This document shows, piece after piece, positions 32,916-43,915 of a stretch of DNA of 64,000 bases (position 1 is its first letter; each line of letters opens with the position of its first letter). The stretch spans positions 7,688,001 through 7,752,000 of the forward strand of contig OY754330.1 in NCBI GenBank assembly GCA_963573305.1, given 5' to 3'. The DNA is from Pyrrhosoma nymphula (taxonomy: Eukaryota; Arthropoda; Insecta; Odonata; Coenagrionidae). Both the position numbers and the translations under genes were made by a program. The notes beneath the pieces are model-generated. The model did no database searches and had not been told where the DNA came from. It saw only the letters and a list, made by a program, of their open reading frames with translations.

Positions 32916-33053
32916 TCAGTCAAACTCTGGAATGTCATCAAATGAAAATCCAGGATATTGCCGGTATGCATAATAAGCAATGCGGACATGGTAAGCGCCA
33001 GGTAAAAACATGATAATCCCCAATATGATGATGGGCCAAGTTCGGTCTGAATA
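32916..33053 (-). CDS. TMEM230: TMEM230 exon 3 (second membrane segment and C terminus)
   Basis: On the - strand the exon starts after an acceptor TTCATTCCAG and encodes 45 residues before TGA (32916-32918). It begins YSDRTWPIIILGIIMFLPGA, then YHVRIAYYAYRQYPGFSFDD, then IPEFD. This matches the C-terminal half of animal TMEM230 ([34 protein letters not shown]), including the FLPG-YH-RIAYYA signature and the acidic DDIPEFD end. It gives one hydrophobic membrane segment and a cytosolic tail. The 11,226-bp intron before it is full of mobile elements. Confidence 0.93.
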   Translation of the reverse strand, partial: YSDRTWPIIILGIIMFLPGAYHVRIAYYAYRQYPGFSFDDIPEFD

Positions 33054-33059
33054 CTGGAA

Positions 33060-34080
33060 TGAAACAGAAATTAACCAATGTACATACATCAAGAAGTTAA
33101 TTCATTGAATACATAACAATCAGATCGCTCTTTAAGTATGTAATAATACCATTAGGTATAAAGTTTATTCCTTGCAGACAAGCATCAAGGAATGGGTCAA
33201 GCCTAGTGTTGAAAAATGTTCCCTGCTCCAATAAAAGCAGTTATTTGGCTGTTTAATGATGTGTTCAGAATTAAATACATAAACGGAATAATAAATATGT
33301 AGTCGTTAATACATACATGATAGCATAACATAAGGCATATTGTTGATTATTCTGCAAAGATCACAGAAGTGGCAAAAATTGGAGAGATGCCTCGGGTGAA
33401 GCGAGCGAGGGAAGAACGTTCGAGATGTGAGAGGAGGAATGCTGACAAAAAAGTGCCTAGCATGGGAAGGAAAGGGATCATGGGAGAGAATTGAAACAAA
33501 GCAGCAAAAGTAAATGACGAGAATATTAGGAAATAGGACGTGGAAGGTGATTGGGGAATGATGTATAACCAGGGAAAGGGACGAACTGGAAGAATGCATG
33601 TGAAATGGCACAAAGGAGAGAGAGAGAAGGCTGAAAGTGTAGAAGAATGAAATGCTATCGGATAAAATGGTCAAGTATGATATTACTCAGCATTTCTGGT
33701 AGATCAAGAGCCTCTCCTATTAATCAGTGTAGCAAATCTAGTGCAGAGAGACCTATTTTGTAGATTATTGAAGCATCATGGTGCGTCAGTGCACCGCACA
33801 TTCCTTGCACCGAGGTGGATCACGGGCTACGGCTGCTGGCTCCCAAGTTAGTCCTTTTTGAAGGATTCCTAGCTTGAGTAGACTAGAGAAAGCAGTTCTA
33901 GGGTATTAGGTGCTTTGGTTTCTCTTGTGGCACACTGGTGAAAATGAGTCAAAACTGACCAGTACAAGGCCGTCACCATTCGAAGGGAAAGCTGTGCCTG
34001 GCACAGGTACTGACTGCAAAGGCTGGAGTCATTACATATTCTAATCCAACTTACTACTGGCAGACAAAGAAGAGACTCGG
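33060..34080. other. TMEM230 intron, purine-rich part
   Basis: Positions 33380-33660 are purine-rich on the + strand (GGGAAAGGGACGAACTGG) and may be the degraded 5' part of the LINE that follows. No motif was firm. The rest is plain AT-rich intron. Confidence 0.3.
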
Positions 34081-37000
34081 ATGGGCGGTGGAAGCTGTAT
34101 AAGGTTGGCCCATCAAGAGAGGAATATGGCAATACAAAATGAACTTGAAGGTGGTGATGCGTGGTGGAATAAAGGAGTGAAAAGAGAGGTGTATGAGAGA
34201 TGGAGACAAATGAAATTTGCTAGAAGAAGAAGTAAACTTCTATGCGGGTTTCAATACTCAATATACCCCATACAGAGAAACTATGCAAATATTGGATATT
34301 CAACCGCTATTGGTCAGAAGGAAACTGAATGATCTGATATTTTTATACAAACTGAAAAAAATACTTTGTAAATTTTACATTGATACATAATGAAAGCACC
34401 TGCCAAAACCTAGGCCATATGCAAAGCAGTCAAGGCATTAAGTTAATGATTAAGTTAAGATGCTGGTGAGTTTATATCCTCTAGATTGCTCTGGATTCTA
34501 ATGAAAGTATGCATTCGATCGTGGCATGTTACTGGATGGAGATAGTGACAGCGTGTAAGATGAGCTTTGGGGAAAACTGAGATGAGTACTATGTATGGAT
34601 GTGACATGACTGGCTGGGTTGGCGTCAGATGGCGGGATGCATCGGAGAGAGTGGTAGGGCCTCTTGGTGGGGACCCTCGAGTGAATGATAAAATGGTGGA
34701 AACTTGGTGAGTGAGTTTGTGTGTGTTGAAAAAGGATTGTATTTTTCGAATACAAGGTTTAAGCACAAGAGAATCCACAAGCGTGAATACGTGGCAAAGG
34801 GGCGATTGAAAGAAGAGAATGATTGATTTAATTGTGCATGAGTGGCGAGTGATGGAGACAAGGGTGATGAGGGGTGGCGAATGTGGTAGGTGGTACAGGA
34901 CACTAGTATTTGGTAGTCTACATATAGAGAGTGGATCTGGGTGGAAAGTGGGTTCCGAGGAAGATATATAAGAAGAGCACGTAGGCAAATGAGAGTAAGA
35001 GTGGAGAGGAGTTGTTAGACAACGAGGGTATGGTACGGAAACACACTTGAGGATATATATGCCAAATATGAGGGAGCACGAGTATATATCATTCATGGGA
35101 TTGATGTGTAGGGGTGAGTTTGTTGGGAATCGCAGTAGAATGTGCGAGTGGAAAAGGAGTGATGGAGGGAAAATGAAAGTTGATACATGGTGGGATGAAG
35201 GAGTTCAAATTGGCATGTATGACAAATAAATAATTGGCATGTGATGAACACAGAGATAATACGAATGGATGTAAAACCATTGTAAAAGATAGAGCAAGGA
35301 AAGAATGCAAGGGCGGATGAGGTTGGCAAAGTGCAGATTGATTTTTGAAGGCAATAAAAAGCTATAATAAAAATAAAGAGTTATTAATACTCCAAAAGAA
35401 GGTGGTTCGAGTTATCTCTAACTCTGGATTTAATGAACATTGTAAACCACTTTTTGTCAGATTAGGCCTAATGACTGTATACAGCCTATATATATTTCGT
35501 ACTCTGTTGTTCGTCAAGGGAAATCTGCAAATGTACTCCACAAGAGCTGATGTACACAATCATGACACTAGAGCAAATCACAAAATAGATATGCCTCACT
35601 GTAGACTGGTTAAATCTTTTAACTATGAAAACTTGGCTATCAAGTGTTTCAACATGCTGCCCAACTCAGCAAGAATGGTTGACAACAAAGTCTTCCGCAG
35701 GGCCCTAGAGAAATGGCTCGTCTCTAAACCTATATATTCACTGGAGGAATACTTTGAAATTGATTTCTCCACAATAAGTTTTTAATTGTATACTTGCATT
35801 TTGATTCTGATTGTATTTACTTTCTGCTTCTTACTGTATATCTACATTTTGCTTCTTAATGTATATTTGAGTTTTGTATTCAGTGTATTTCTTTCTTTCT
35901 GTATCCTCGCAAGATGAGTGTAATGACTGACGACATCTACCACAATTATTGTTGTGCCACAGATGAATAAAGACATTATTATTATTATCATGGAAAAGAG
36001 TAAAAAGGGCATCGCAAGGTGAGGAGGGCAGGGGAACAGATTCAACAAAGAAAAAAAGAGGGGAGTGGCCATGTGTGAAGAAAGTAACGTCAGGGACTGT
36101 AGGAGGGAGGAGCATTTAGAAGAATTATAGAATTATGTTGCAGGGGGTAAGCCTGAGTGAATTGGTATGCGAGAATGTCAGCAGTACTGAATAGGGAATG
36201 AGGTCGTAACGGCGGCAGTGAGAATATTGAAAAATGGGAAGGATGTAGATGGGATATCCAGTGGAATGCTAGTGATTGAAGATTACTTACATTTTAATTG
36301 CTCATGTGAATTGCATAATTTATGCTTAAAAGCTTCTGTTGTTCCAATGGATTGGAAAAATTTTATAATATGTAGTTCCATAGTACTAATAGAAGGGTGG
36401 GAAGACTGAATGTAAAAATTATAGAGAAATTACTTTATTGAATATTATGGGACAAGTGTTCAGTACAATAATAATAAACAGACTGAGGAAGATTCCAATT
36501 GACAGAATCTGGGGTGTGCAAAGGGGAGTTCATGCCTGGAAGGGGATGTGGTGATCAAATGATTGCACACTCCAGCCAGTGCTAGAGAAATGTATGGAAG
36601 TCCAAAAGAAAGTATGTGGTGCATTCGTGGATTTAGGGAAGGTGAGAGTAAGTGAATGAGAAGGAAGTAAATGGGGTCTTGAGCGACTCGTTAGAAATAA
36701 AACGGGTTAAACCAGGGATGCGTAATGTCATTGTGACTGTTCAATGTTTTGTGGAAAAATGCATGAGAGATGCATGTAGGGATAATATCAGTGTAAGTGT
36801 TGAAGATGTAAATGCATGATTTATATTGCATGCAGATGTTGCCGTGTCGCTCTCTCAGAGCTCACAAGAATTACAGGGGCTCCTGGATAATTTCTCTGAA
36901 GCAACAAGGAGAATGGAGTTGAGGGTAAGTGCGCCAAAGAGCGAAGTACAGAGTAGTATTTGATTCAGAGAGTGGAAATAATGATAAGGGTAAATGATTA

Positions 37001-37700
37001 GATAGCAAAACAATGGACAATTGGATGATTGTGTGTATCATGGCAGAATGTTTTCAAAAGATGGAAGGATAGATGAAGAAATTACAAGGCGTTCTAACGT
37101 AGGAAGGAAAAGTCGAAGGTAGTGTGTGGAGCATATCTTGGAATGAGTGTTTGTCTAGGAAAGCGAAAAATTGCAGTCTGCAAAAGTTAAGTCCTCCCGA
37201 CTTCATTAAATGGCAGCGAAACCTGGGTATGTCAGGATAAGAGTAGGCTAAGTGAAGTGGCAATACGGGGTAGTGCCTGAGATGTGTTTGCGGCTAAAGT
37301 ACAATGGTCAGGGTTAGGAATAAGAGTGGGCCATGAAAGAATGTCCAGTGATGGACATGTATGGAAGGAGTATGCTTTGTTAGTTGGGCCATGTCGAGAG
37401 AGTGGAATAATTTAAACAGGCGTATATATATGTATAATTATGATGGTAGCGTGGTGTGAGAGGAAGGGGTGGTGGTGTGGGCAAGTGTGGTGGAAGAGAG
37501 ACTCCTCGAAAGAGAAGGAGTCTAAAAGGACAGGAGAGTGTGGAGCGGTGCACGAGTGTTAGGGAGGCAAAAGTGGTTTGCGTAAGGATGGGGCATCATG
37601 GGGGAAATTATGGAAAGGGAGCCAGTTTCCTAGGCCCTACAGGATTGGCTAAATTCCTTTACTTTACCCACCCCGAAAGGGAATGGCATGATGTGTACGT
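34081..37700 (+). mobile_element. Decayed non-LTR retrotransposon (endonuclease plus RT), with a nested LINE
   Basis: In + strand frames an endonuclease-type segment reads DMTGWVGVRWRDASERVVGP, then DPRVND (about 34605-34690), then STSVNTWQRGD and MIDLIV (about 34775-34830). This corresponds to the APE-type endonuclease of Jockey/CR1-like elements. The RT follows from 36160: GKDVDGISSGML, VPMDWKNFII, FMPGRGCGDQM (about 36530), VYGAFVDLGK (about 36615), GLNQGCVMSL (about 36715), HADVAVSLSESSQELQGLLD (about 36830-36890), ATRRMELRVSAPKSEV. A post-RT part contains GRMFSKDGRIDEEITRR and LNGSETWVC. Stops and frameshifts are frequent. The element is antisense to TMEM230. Confidence 0.75.
35345..35992 (+). 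mobile_element. CR1/Jockey-like LINE 3' end nested in another LINE
   Basis: The open frame 35345-35785 encodes KELLILQKKVVRVISNSGFN, then EHCKPLFVRLGLMTVYSLYI, then DVHNHDTRANHKID and YENLAIKCFNMLPNSAR. This is the C-terminal region after the RT of CR1/Jockey-type elements (QKKAIRxI…HCxPLF…LxIxxVxxLY…NLPxxIR). A 3' UTR follows, with a final (ATT)n tail at about 35977-35990. The segment is much better preserved than the surrounding LINE and separates its endonuclease part from its RT part, so it inserted later and 5'-truncated. Confidence 0.75.
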
Positions 37701-39110
37701 ACGTTGAAGAGCTCACCAAATACGTACGATGCACGAGGTCAGCCTTTCATTGGGTGAGATGCCATGATAATGCCAATTAAATCTCCACTGACAAACCCCA
37801 TCGCAAGGCCAAACTAAAGGGACTTTAGAATATTTAGGTACATACGAAATGGCTTTGAACATTTGATTTGTTTCCCGACTACTTGAATGGTTGCAAGGGA
37901 CAGAGCCACAGCACATTAAGAACCAGTCAATGAATACACAACTAGAAATTCTTCGTTGCTTAAAAACATTGAAAAAGATTTTACGCTCTTCAACCAGAGG
38001 TCTCACCAGATATAGTGCAGGTGTTTGGAGAGGAATGCACCCTCTCCACGCGGTTTAAAGTTTGGGGAAACAAGTTTTACAGTGGATTATTATTCCTAAA
38101 AAATGTGTACACAGAACTTTTAATACAAAAATACTCCACATAATTCATGCCCTATATTAAAAAAAGACATTATAACAGCAAATGAAAATGAATGTTCCCA
38201 AATAAAATCTTATCAAAGAAAATCCAACCTCTTTCCCCTTTTCTTAGAAACTGAAATGATGGCTTAATTTCAACGGAATTAAATTATGACTTAATATGTA
38301 CTCTTAAACAGTAAAAAATTTTTTTGAAACAAATGCTAAAAATACTTTTCCACACTTAATTTTACTGACCGACCATGTTTTCTAAAGTTGTAATTTTTAA
38401 GGTAACGAACAGGCGAACATACACTTGGCTACATTGATGCAATAATCCCAGAGGACTCTTTGCCACCACTGCAAGCACAAACTTTCAGCTTGCCCTTGTG
38501 ATGCTGCATCAGTGTGTTTAAATATGCCCATGCCTCCAGGTAATTTAACATGGTACATATTATTACCATGGAATTGCTTAGTTGAAAAAACTTCACCAAA
38601 TGCCTTTCGTAGTGTGGTCATGACAGTGACTTTAAACTAGGCATAATACATTTTTCATGTAAAGGTGACGATTAAGTTTTTATAGAAATGTTTTTAATCA
38701 AGAATTCATTAGGTAAGCATTCATTAGATAAGCATGGTGATGCATTTCATTGTCATTCTCCTCTCACGTGCCCCCCTCCCCACCTGAAGTGGAGAATGAC
38801 ACATTCAACTCCTCCAAAACCCACAATCTCGTAAACTCTCTCACATTGATTGTTTTGTTTAATTTCCCATCTATTATATTGAATGCCTTTCTCACACTCT
38901 CCATCCATTTCCCTTCCTCGTCCAAAGTGTAGTCGTCCCTTCCAACACCACTCCTCCTTCGGAGATTCATTTCCCCCAAATGCCATCTTTGGGCGGTGAA
39001 CAATCCCCTCAAATGACATTCAAAGCGAGGACCTCGAGCACAGAGTGGCCAAAAAGTGTCAAGGACAGTAATAATTTAAGATCTGGTGCTTTCCCGGCAT
39101 ACTTAATGTA
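37701..39110. other. TMEM230 intron, nothing recognised
   Basis: AT-rich DNA with a CT-rich patch near 38755-38990. The open frames there are low-complexity and on both strands; none is convincing. Confidence 0.35.
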
Positions 39111-39117
39111 GGAACCC

Positions 39118-39300
39118 TTCTGGGTTCTTCACCGGGTCAGGCTCTCCATATTGGCCGACATTTTGATGCTCGACTTGTGCTTCGTCATCTCATCATCAAC
39201 AGACTTTCGTCGAGTCAACAGTCCTGATGACGATGCGTGAGTCGGGTATTGAAACATCGGCCATCACGGAGAGCCTGACCCCGTGGAGAAACCGAGAAGA
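39118..39300. repeat. Foldback element with hammerhead-like centre
   Basis: Arms 39118-39189 and 39221-39300 are imperfect reverse complements. Landmarks are GGGTCAGGCTCTCC on the left against GGAGAGCCTGACCC on the right, GGCCGACATTTTGATGCTCG against CGGGTATTGAAACATCGGCC, and CGTCATC against GATGACG. The right arm holds a hammerhead-like motif. No flanking duplication was found. Confidence 0.7.
39221..39262 (+). ncRNA. Hammerhead-ribozyme-like motif
   Basis: CCTGATGA (core CUGAUGA at 39224-39230) is followed by CGATGC…GTATTG, a possible 6-bp stem II including G-U pairs with loop GTGAGTCGG, and then AAACATC. The order core, stem II, GAAAC is as in Penelope-associated hammerheads. Stem III is too short to be sure of activity. 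Confidence 0.45.
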
Positions 39301-39710
39301 GCTCCTATGCACACTGTTAAAATGTTTTGCACAATCCAACATGTTCTCAGCAAGTTCCATCCCAGCCAGTCGATAGTTAAGTGTAGTGGAAGGCAGAGAG
39401 AAGGAAATGTCTTTTTAAAAGAGAAAAGATAACTCATAATTAAAGGCAAATGTGAGCATCATGTCTCCTTTTGACGTTTTAAGTTTTGTCCAAAAATTGT
39501 GGACTCCAACACATGTTTAGCAAAGGAAAAAGGACGATTTGCTTGGTGCTTGAATATGTATAATGGTTTTGGTACGAACTGATGAGATAGTTCTGTCTCA
39601 TATTGCCACATAGGTATTTCCCTCACGTCAACAAGACAAACAAGAAAATTATGCATCCCTTTAAAAATTGTTGGGTTGAAGGTTTTCCAGAGCTCTCTTT
39701 AAATCACACT

Positions 39711-39886
39711 TGTTATGTATTCAAGAGTTTTATTTAATGACCTTGCATATGTGTGGATAGTTATAGGTAGTTGCTCGCAGTGTTGCTTGGAGGCTGCGTT
39801 GAAAATAAAGATACGATTGAACAAAACGTGTGTTGAGTAAAAGTCGTTTGAGAAAATTAAGAGACCAATAGGGAGATATTTAAGCG
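39711..39886 (+). repeat. 5' LTR of the Ty3/gypsy element
   Basis: It begins TGTTATGTATTCAAG and contains GAGGCTGCGTTGAAAATAAA and GAGTAAAAGTCGTTTGAG, shared with the 3' LTR. AATAAA in the shared block may serve as the polyadenylation signal. The following GGCAACGAGGATTTG is where the primer-binding site should be. The exact right border is uncertain by a few bases. Confidence 0.7.
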
Positions 39887-40539
39887 GCAACGAGGATTTG
39901 CATCTTTGTCACGCAATGCACAGACTGCAAAGGGAAGTGGTTACAGACTACATACTGAAGTCTGCAAACATGGCATTTGTCGGCTCATTGAAGGATTTCG
40001 ACCCCGCAGCTGAAGGGATAGACTACTTTTGGTTTTGGTACGAGCAGTACTGTACCTTGAATATTCTGCCCTAGAAATAATCATATCTCCCAAGATGACG
40101 AGTCTTTCTGATTTCCACCTTGGGTAACCATGTCAAGGCACTGCGGACGCACCTTTTCCCTGTGGATTTCACCACACTCAACCTCTATCAGCTACCGCAA
40201 GAGTTGAGAACCTTATTTGAGCCACCCCGACTGCACTCTGAGGAAAGAGTCGTACTTCATCAATTGAATCAGCAGCCCAATGAGTGTCCAATCTTTTATC
40301 ACGAGACTCAACGAACAAAGTATGAAATGTAAGTACTGGGAATACCGGGATCGTACTCTGAAGGAAAGACTAAGCTCTGGTTTAATTTTGCCACACATCA
40401 AGAAATGTCTTTTATGACAACCAAATAATATGCATGGAGATGCGTACATACTCGCATGCCAAGAAGAAACCGTGGACCAACAGGTTGTCTTTGTCTGGGC
40501 CTTGTGACTCACAATCAATGATGCCATAAAATGTAAACA

Positions 40540-40868
40540 AGGTGCTCTATTACAGCGCTGGATGGAGGAAGATCGAGAGGTCGTGGCAGAGCTCGAGGAG
40601 GGTCACAGTCACAACCATTGCAGTGAAAGACTCTTCCGGTGGTCAAGGGGGCTGTGGAGGTGCCTCTGGCCAGCGAGAACCACCAAGGCAGTGCTGGCAA
40701 TGTGGAGACTCACCATCGCATCATGATCCAGATGCATGCTGGGCCATCAATGCGAAGTGCTACGAGTGTCAGAGAGTTGACCACCGTGCACGCACCAGGG
40801 GGCAACTACAGCAACCGTTATGTTTACAGTGAAGACACTTCTAGTTGTGAAAATGATAATTCATCATA
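40540..40868 (+). pseudogene. Ty3/gypsy gag zinc-knuckle region
   Basis: After an Arg/Gly-rich run, the frame gives CWQCGDSPSHHDPDAC and then CYECQRVDH, two CCHC-type zinc-knuckle-like motifs that bind RNA in nucleocapsid proteins. The first is irregular. Upstream, 39960-40330 holds capsid-like fragments (VGSLKDFDPAAEG; YQLPQELRTLF). Frames are shifted. Confidence 0.55.
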
Positions 40869-41139
40869 AGAAGTGGAAGTAAGCGAAAATCAAGCAAGGA
40901 ATTTGATCTCGAGCGGAGAGATAAGCAATCATGAGGGTTTTTCATTGATTTACGCTGATCATATTTTAAATGGTAACAATGATACCACCTTTACAAGATA
41001 CGTAGGGGAGAGTTATACCAGTGTGAATCATGAAGTTAGCTTTTCCAACATAGATGATGAGAACTATGCCAAAGAGACGTGTTCAGAAGAAGATAACATG
41101 TGTCATAGAGATAATGTTGACTTGGTAATGCCTTGATAA

Positions 41140-41430
41140 TGTTGGTTTAAGAAACTTCATGAGATCCCATATGGAATAAGACCAACTATAATTAACGATT
41201 AGAGAGCAGGAATTAAGAATGGTTGTTATGTTCCTGAGAGTAGGTCTGATTGGGCTTCATCTGTTTGGCTCGTGCCAAAACCCACGCCAGGCACTTATCG
41301 TGCTAGTGTGGATTATAAGAAAACTCTAACCTTCAGATTGACTTCTATCCTTTACCACGACCTATGGAAATTTTTGCTTCCCTCACCAACACTCAATGTT
41401 TTGGCATATTAGATTTTTCTGAAGCCTATC
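41140..41430 (+). pseudogene. Ty3/gypsy reverse transcriptase N-terminal fragment
   Basis: The frames read YGIRPTI, then SRSDWASSVWLVPKPTPGTY, then RASVDYKK and, after a shift, FYPLPRPMEIFASLTNTQCF and GILDFSEAYLQL. These are RT blocks 1-3 of Ty3/gypsy (SPWASPIVLVKKKDGTxRxCVDYRxLN…D-PLP). The remaining RT, after the foldback insertion at 41446, is hardly recognisable. Confidence 0.65.
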
Positions 41431-41445
41431 TACAATTAAGAAGTA

Positions 41446-41645
41446 ACAAAATCTGAGGTTTCAGGCGTGATGGAGTGGAACCGGAACATCACTGCAGTTA
41501 ATGAAACAAGAGCAATTTCCACAAATATGACATTTATTGCACAACCGGTTTCGCTTTTTCGACCTGAAGATGCTGTAAAAAGCGAAACCGGTCGTGCAAT
41601 AAATGTCATATTTGTGGAAATTGCTCTTGTTTCATTAACTGCAGG
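41446..41645. mobile_element. 200-bp foldback element with 12-bp target duplication
   Basis: The exact repeat AATTAAGAAGTA flanks the unit at 41434-41445 and 41646-41657 and interrupts the RT of the gypsy element just after EAYLQL. Arms 41492-41559 and 41577-41644 are reverse complements with one mismatch. Between and across them is CCTGAAGATGCTGTAAAAAG followed by CGAAACCGGTC. This reads as a hammerhead-like core (CUGANGA), a short stem II (GCT/AGC), and GAAACCGGTC. TTTGTGGAAATT follows in the right arm. It is non-coding and probably Penelope-derived. Confidence 0.8.
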
Positions 41646-42089
41646 AATTAAGAAGTAGATTAAAAATATCAAGAATATTTGAAAACAAATACCCCCAATA
41701 GCCTGTTGAGACCCACTATTTTAACACATTGAACACGTGTGTTATATGGAAAGAGTTTCTTCCAAGCAGAACCAGTTTTTAATATTATCCATTTAAACAA
41801 TCGGCCGCCGTTCCTGAACAGCGACCACGTGAATACAACCCCCACCACCGCCATTCCAGAACGGCCTAGAGATTTACCTCAAATAGCTGCTCATTGTATT
41901 CAGAGGTAGAGTATCATGTCAGGTGCTCATAAATATAAGACGTTGAATATAGCAATATGGGGAATATGGGAGATCTTGACACTTTGTGCCATTTACCCTG
42001 TCAAGATAGGGTCATGGATCTTATTTGTAATGTCACCTTAAGCCCCTGAATTTTGAAATTGTTGCAAAAGTACCTAACTCCATGACGTG

Positions 42090-42905
42090 TGCCTCCAAAA
42101 AGTGAAATATTTTGTTGAACAAGGTTGGCCTAATCACTGTAATTATGGTGCACTAATGCCATATGTTGACATTAGATTTGCTTTGTCTCTGGAATGTAAT
42201 TGTATTATTATTGGGAATCGAGTTGTTATTCCCCAAGTACTTAGGTTTAAGGATCTAACCCTCTTACATGACGGGCATCAGGGGGATGTACGTATGTAAC
42301 TACGTGCAAGGCAAGCAACATGGTGGCCTAATATTTCTCATGACATAGAAGATCACGTAGCCCAATGTGAACCCCATTTTTAGGTTTTGACTGGAAACCA
42401 TCAACTACTCAGACCCTTCTTGGTCCCATACTAAGCATGCTTGGACTCACATCCATTTTGATTTCTTTTATTTTAATAAAGTAGTCTACCTTCTTATTAC
42501 GACAGTTGCTCTAAATGGCAGGAAGTGTGACCCATGTGTCTTCCACTATTCCAGAGGCAGTCATCAATAAATTGAGATGGCTATTTTCTATGTTTGGATT
42601 ACCCACAGAAATAGTTTCAGACCTTTTGATTCAGTTGATTATCTCATGTATTGTACAGAAAATAACATTCAGGTAACTCACAGTCCTCCGTACCATCCAC
42701 AAGGGAACGGAGAAGCAGAACGTTGGGTACAGACGTCCAAACATGCCCTCACAAAACTACTCATGCCTCCTGGCAATAAATCCTCAATCATAGATTGGAA
42801 AATTTTCTGGCAGGTTTTCGCAACATACCCAATGTACTGTCACTTCCCCAGTTATGCCCATCTGATGCTATCGTTTGTTTCTTGTTACCATTCTCAAACA
42901 GCCTG
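42090..42905 (+). pseudogene. Ty3/gypsy integrase fragments
   Basis: Frames give RASGGCTYVTT-type HHCC-zinc remnants, then SSTIPEAVINKLRWLFSMFG with LPTEIVSD (about 42540-42610), then TENNIQVTHSPPYHPQGNGE and AERWVQTSKHALTK (about 42650-42760). SPPYHPQGNGEAER is the block around the third catalytic residue of retroviral-type integrases (…SPYHPQSNGQAER). The Glu of NGEAER is present. Frames are broken, so the copy is inactive. Confidence 0.75.
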
Positions 42906-43050
42906 ATGTGTTCTGTAAAGTGAAAGGTTTACTGTTCAACACTGGAGATAAGATGCGGATTCGACGACAAAAAACAGAAACAGCCTTAAAATAGGCATTG
43001 CCACAAAAATTGTTGGTCCATCCACGTACTATGTCAATTTTGGAGACAGT

Positions 43051-43478
43051 CACTACGTTTACCAATCGATCTCAGATCGATCTGACTGGCTCAGCTCGGT
43101 ATGGTAAACGGAGCGCGCTGGCCAGATCGATCTGAGAAGCGAGCCGAGTCAGCCCGCTCTCCCTAACCGGTCTGAGATCTCAGATCGATCCGAAGAGGCC
43201 GGAGCGTGGCGCTCGTCGTTCTTCTTTTGGTTGTCGATGGTAAACAAAATATAATCAATATCCTTTATGGCGTGACTTGTGTCAAGAAGGGAAAGGAGAG
43301 AAGTGTGCGGCTGAAATATGCAAGAAATCTCAAAATAATTCAAACTACTGAAATCGATAGTTCAATATCGATATTTTCAGACCGTGTTGGTAAACCAGGC
43401 GATCTGAGCCAGCTCGCTGCTGAACTTTCAGATCGGTCTGAACTCAGACCGATCTGAGATCGATTGGTAAACGTAGTG
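43051..43478. mobile_element. 428-bp CACTA-type MITE inside the gypsy element
   Basis: It begins CACTACGTTTACCAATCGAT and ends with the inverse, ATCGATTGGTAAACGTAGTG; about 30 bp of each end are complementary. AGT lies on both sides (43048-43050 and 43479-43481), a 3-bp duplication. CACTA ends with a 3-bp duplication fit the CACTA/EnSpm group (Chapaev-like elements also start similarly). Subterminal GATCTGAG/CAGATCG motifs are repeated many times. No transposase is encoded. Confidence 0.85.
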
Positions 43479-43905
43479 AGTGTCTTACAATGTGGTCCAA
43501 ACCAAATGTCTCTGCATGTTGATTCTCTCACTTCCGTCACAGCGCAGTCTCAAGATATCTCTAGATACAAGTCCCCATTCCAGCCCAAAATGTCCCACAC
43601 TGTTGCATTGCCCCCACCTGTACCCCTGGAAACTGAACAGTTCAAGGACCTCTCTTCCCTGCACTCATTCAGGACCACCTAACCCTATTTCCCACTTGCT
43701 CACCCTCCCCCCACTATGTCTGAGCCTAGTTTTGAAGGAACTCCTGCACTCTCCCCTTCTCCATCATCTCCTCACGTGAACTCAGCTAAAGAAACACCAG
43801 CACGCCCTGCCCTACGGCATATGTACCTGTGTGATTCATCCATCATCCCACCTCAAGTTGTAGCTTTTGTGTTCTTGATTGTGTTTGCCTTAAAATTGTT
43901 TTTGC

Positions 43906-43915
43906 AAGGGGAGGA
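43906..43915 (+). other. Polypurine tract before the 3' LTR
   Basis: AAGGGGAGGA lies directly before the TGT of the 3' LTR, the expected plus-strand primer site of an LTR retrotransposon. Confidence 0.65.

Noticed and set aside
34455..35096. A 213-codon open frame on the - strand
   Set aside because: It is the antisense of the LINE endonuclease region; the + strand frames carry the recognisable motifs.
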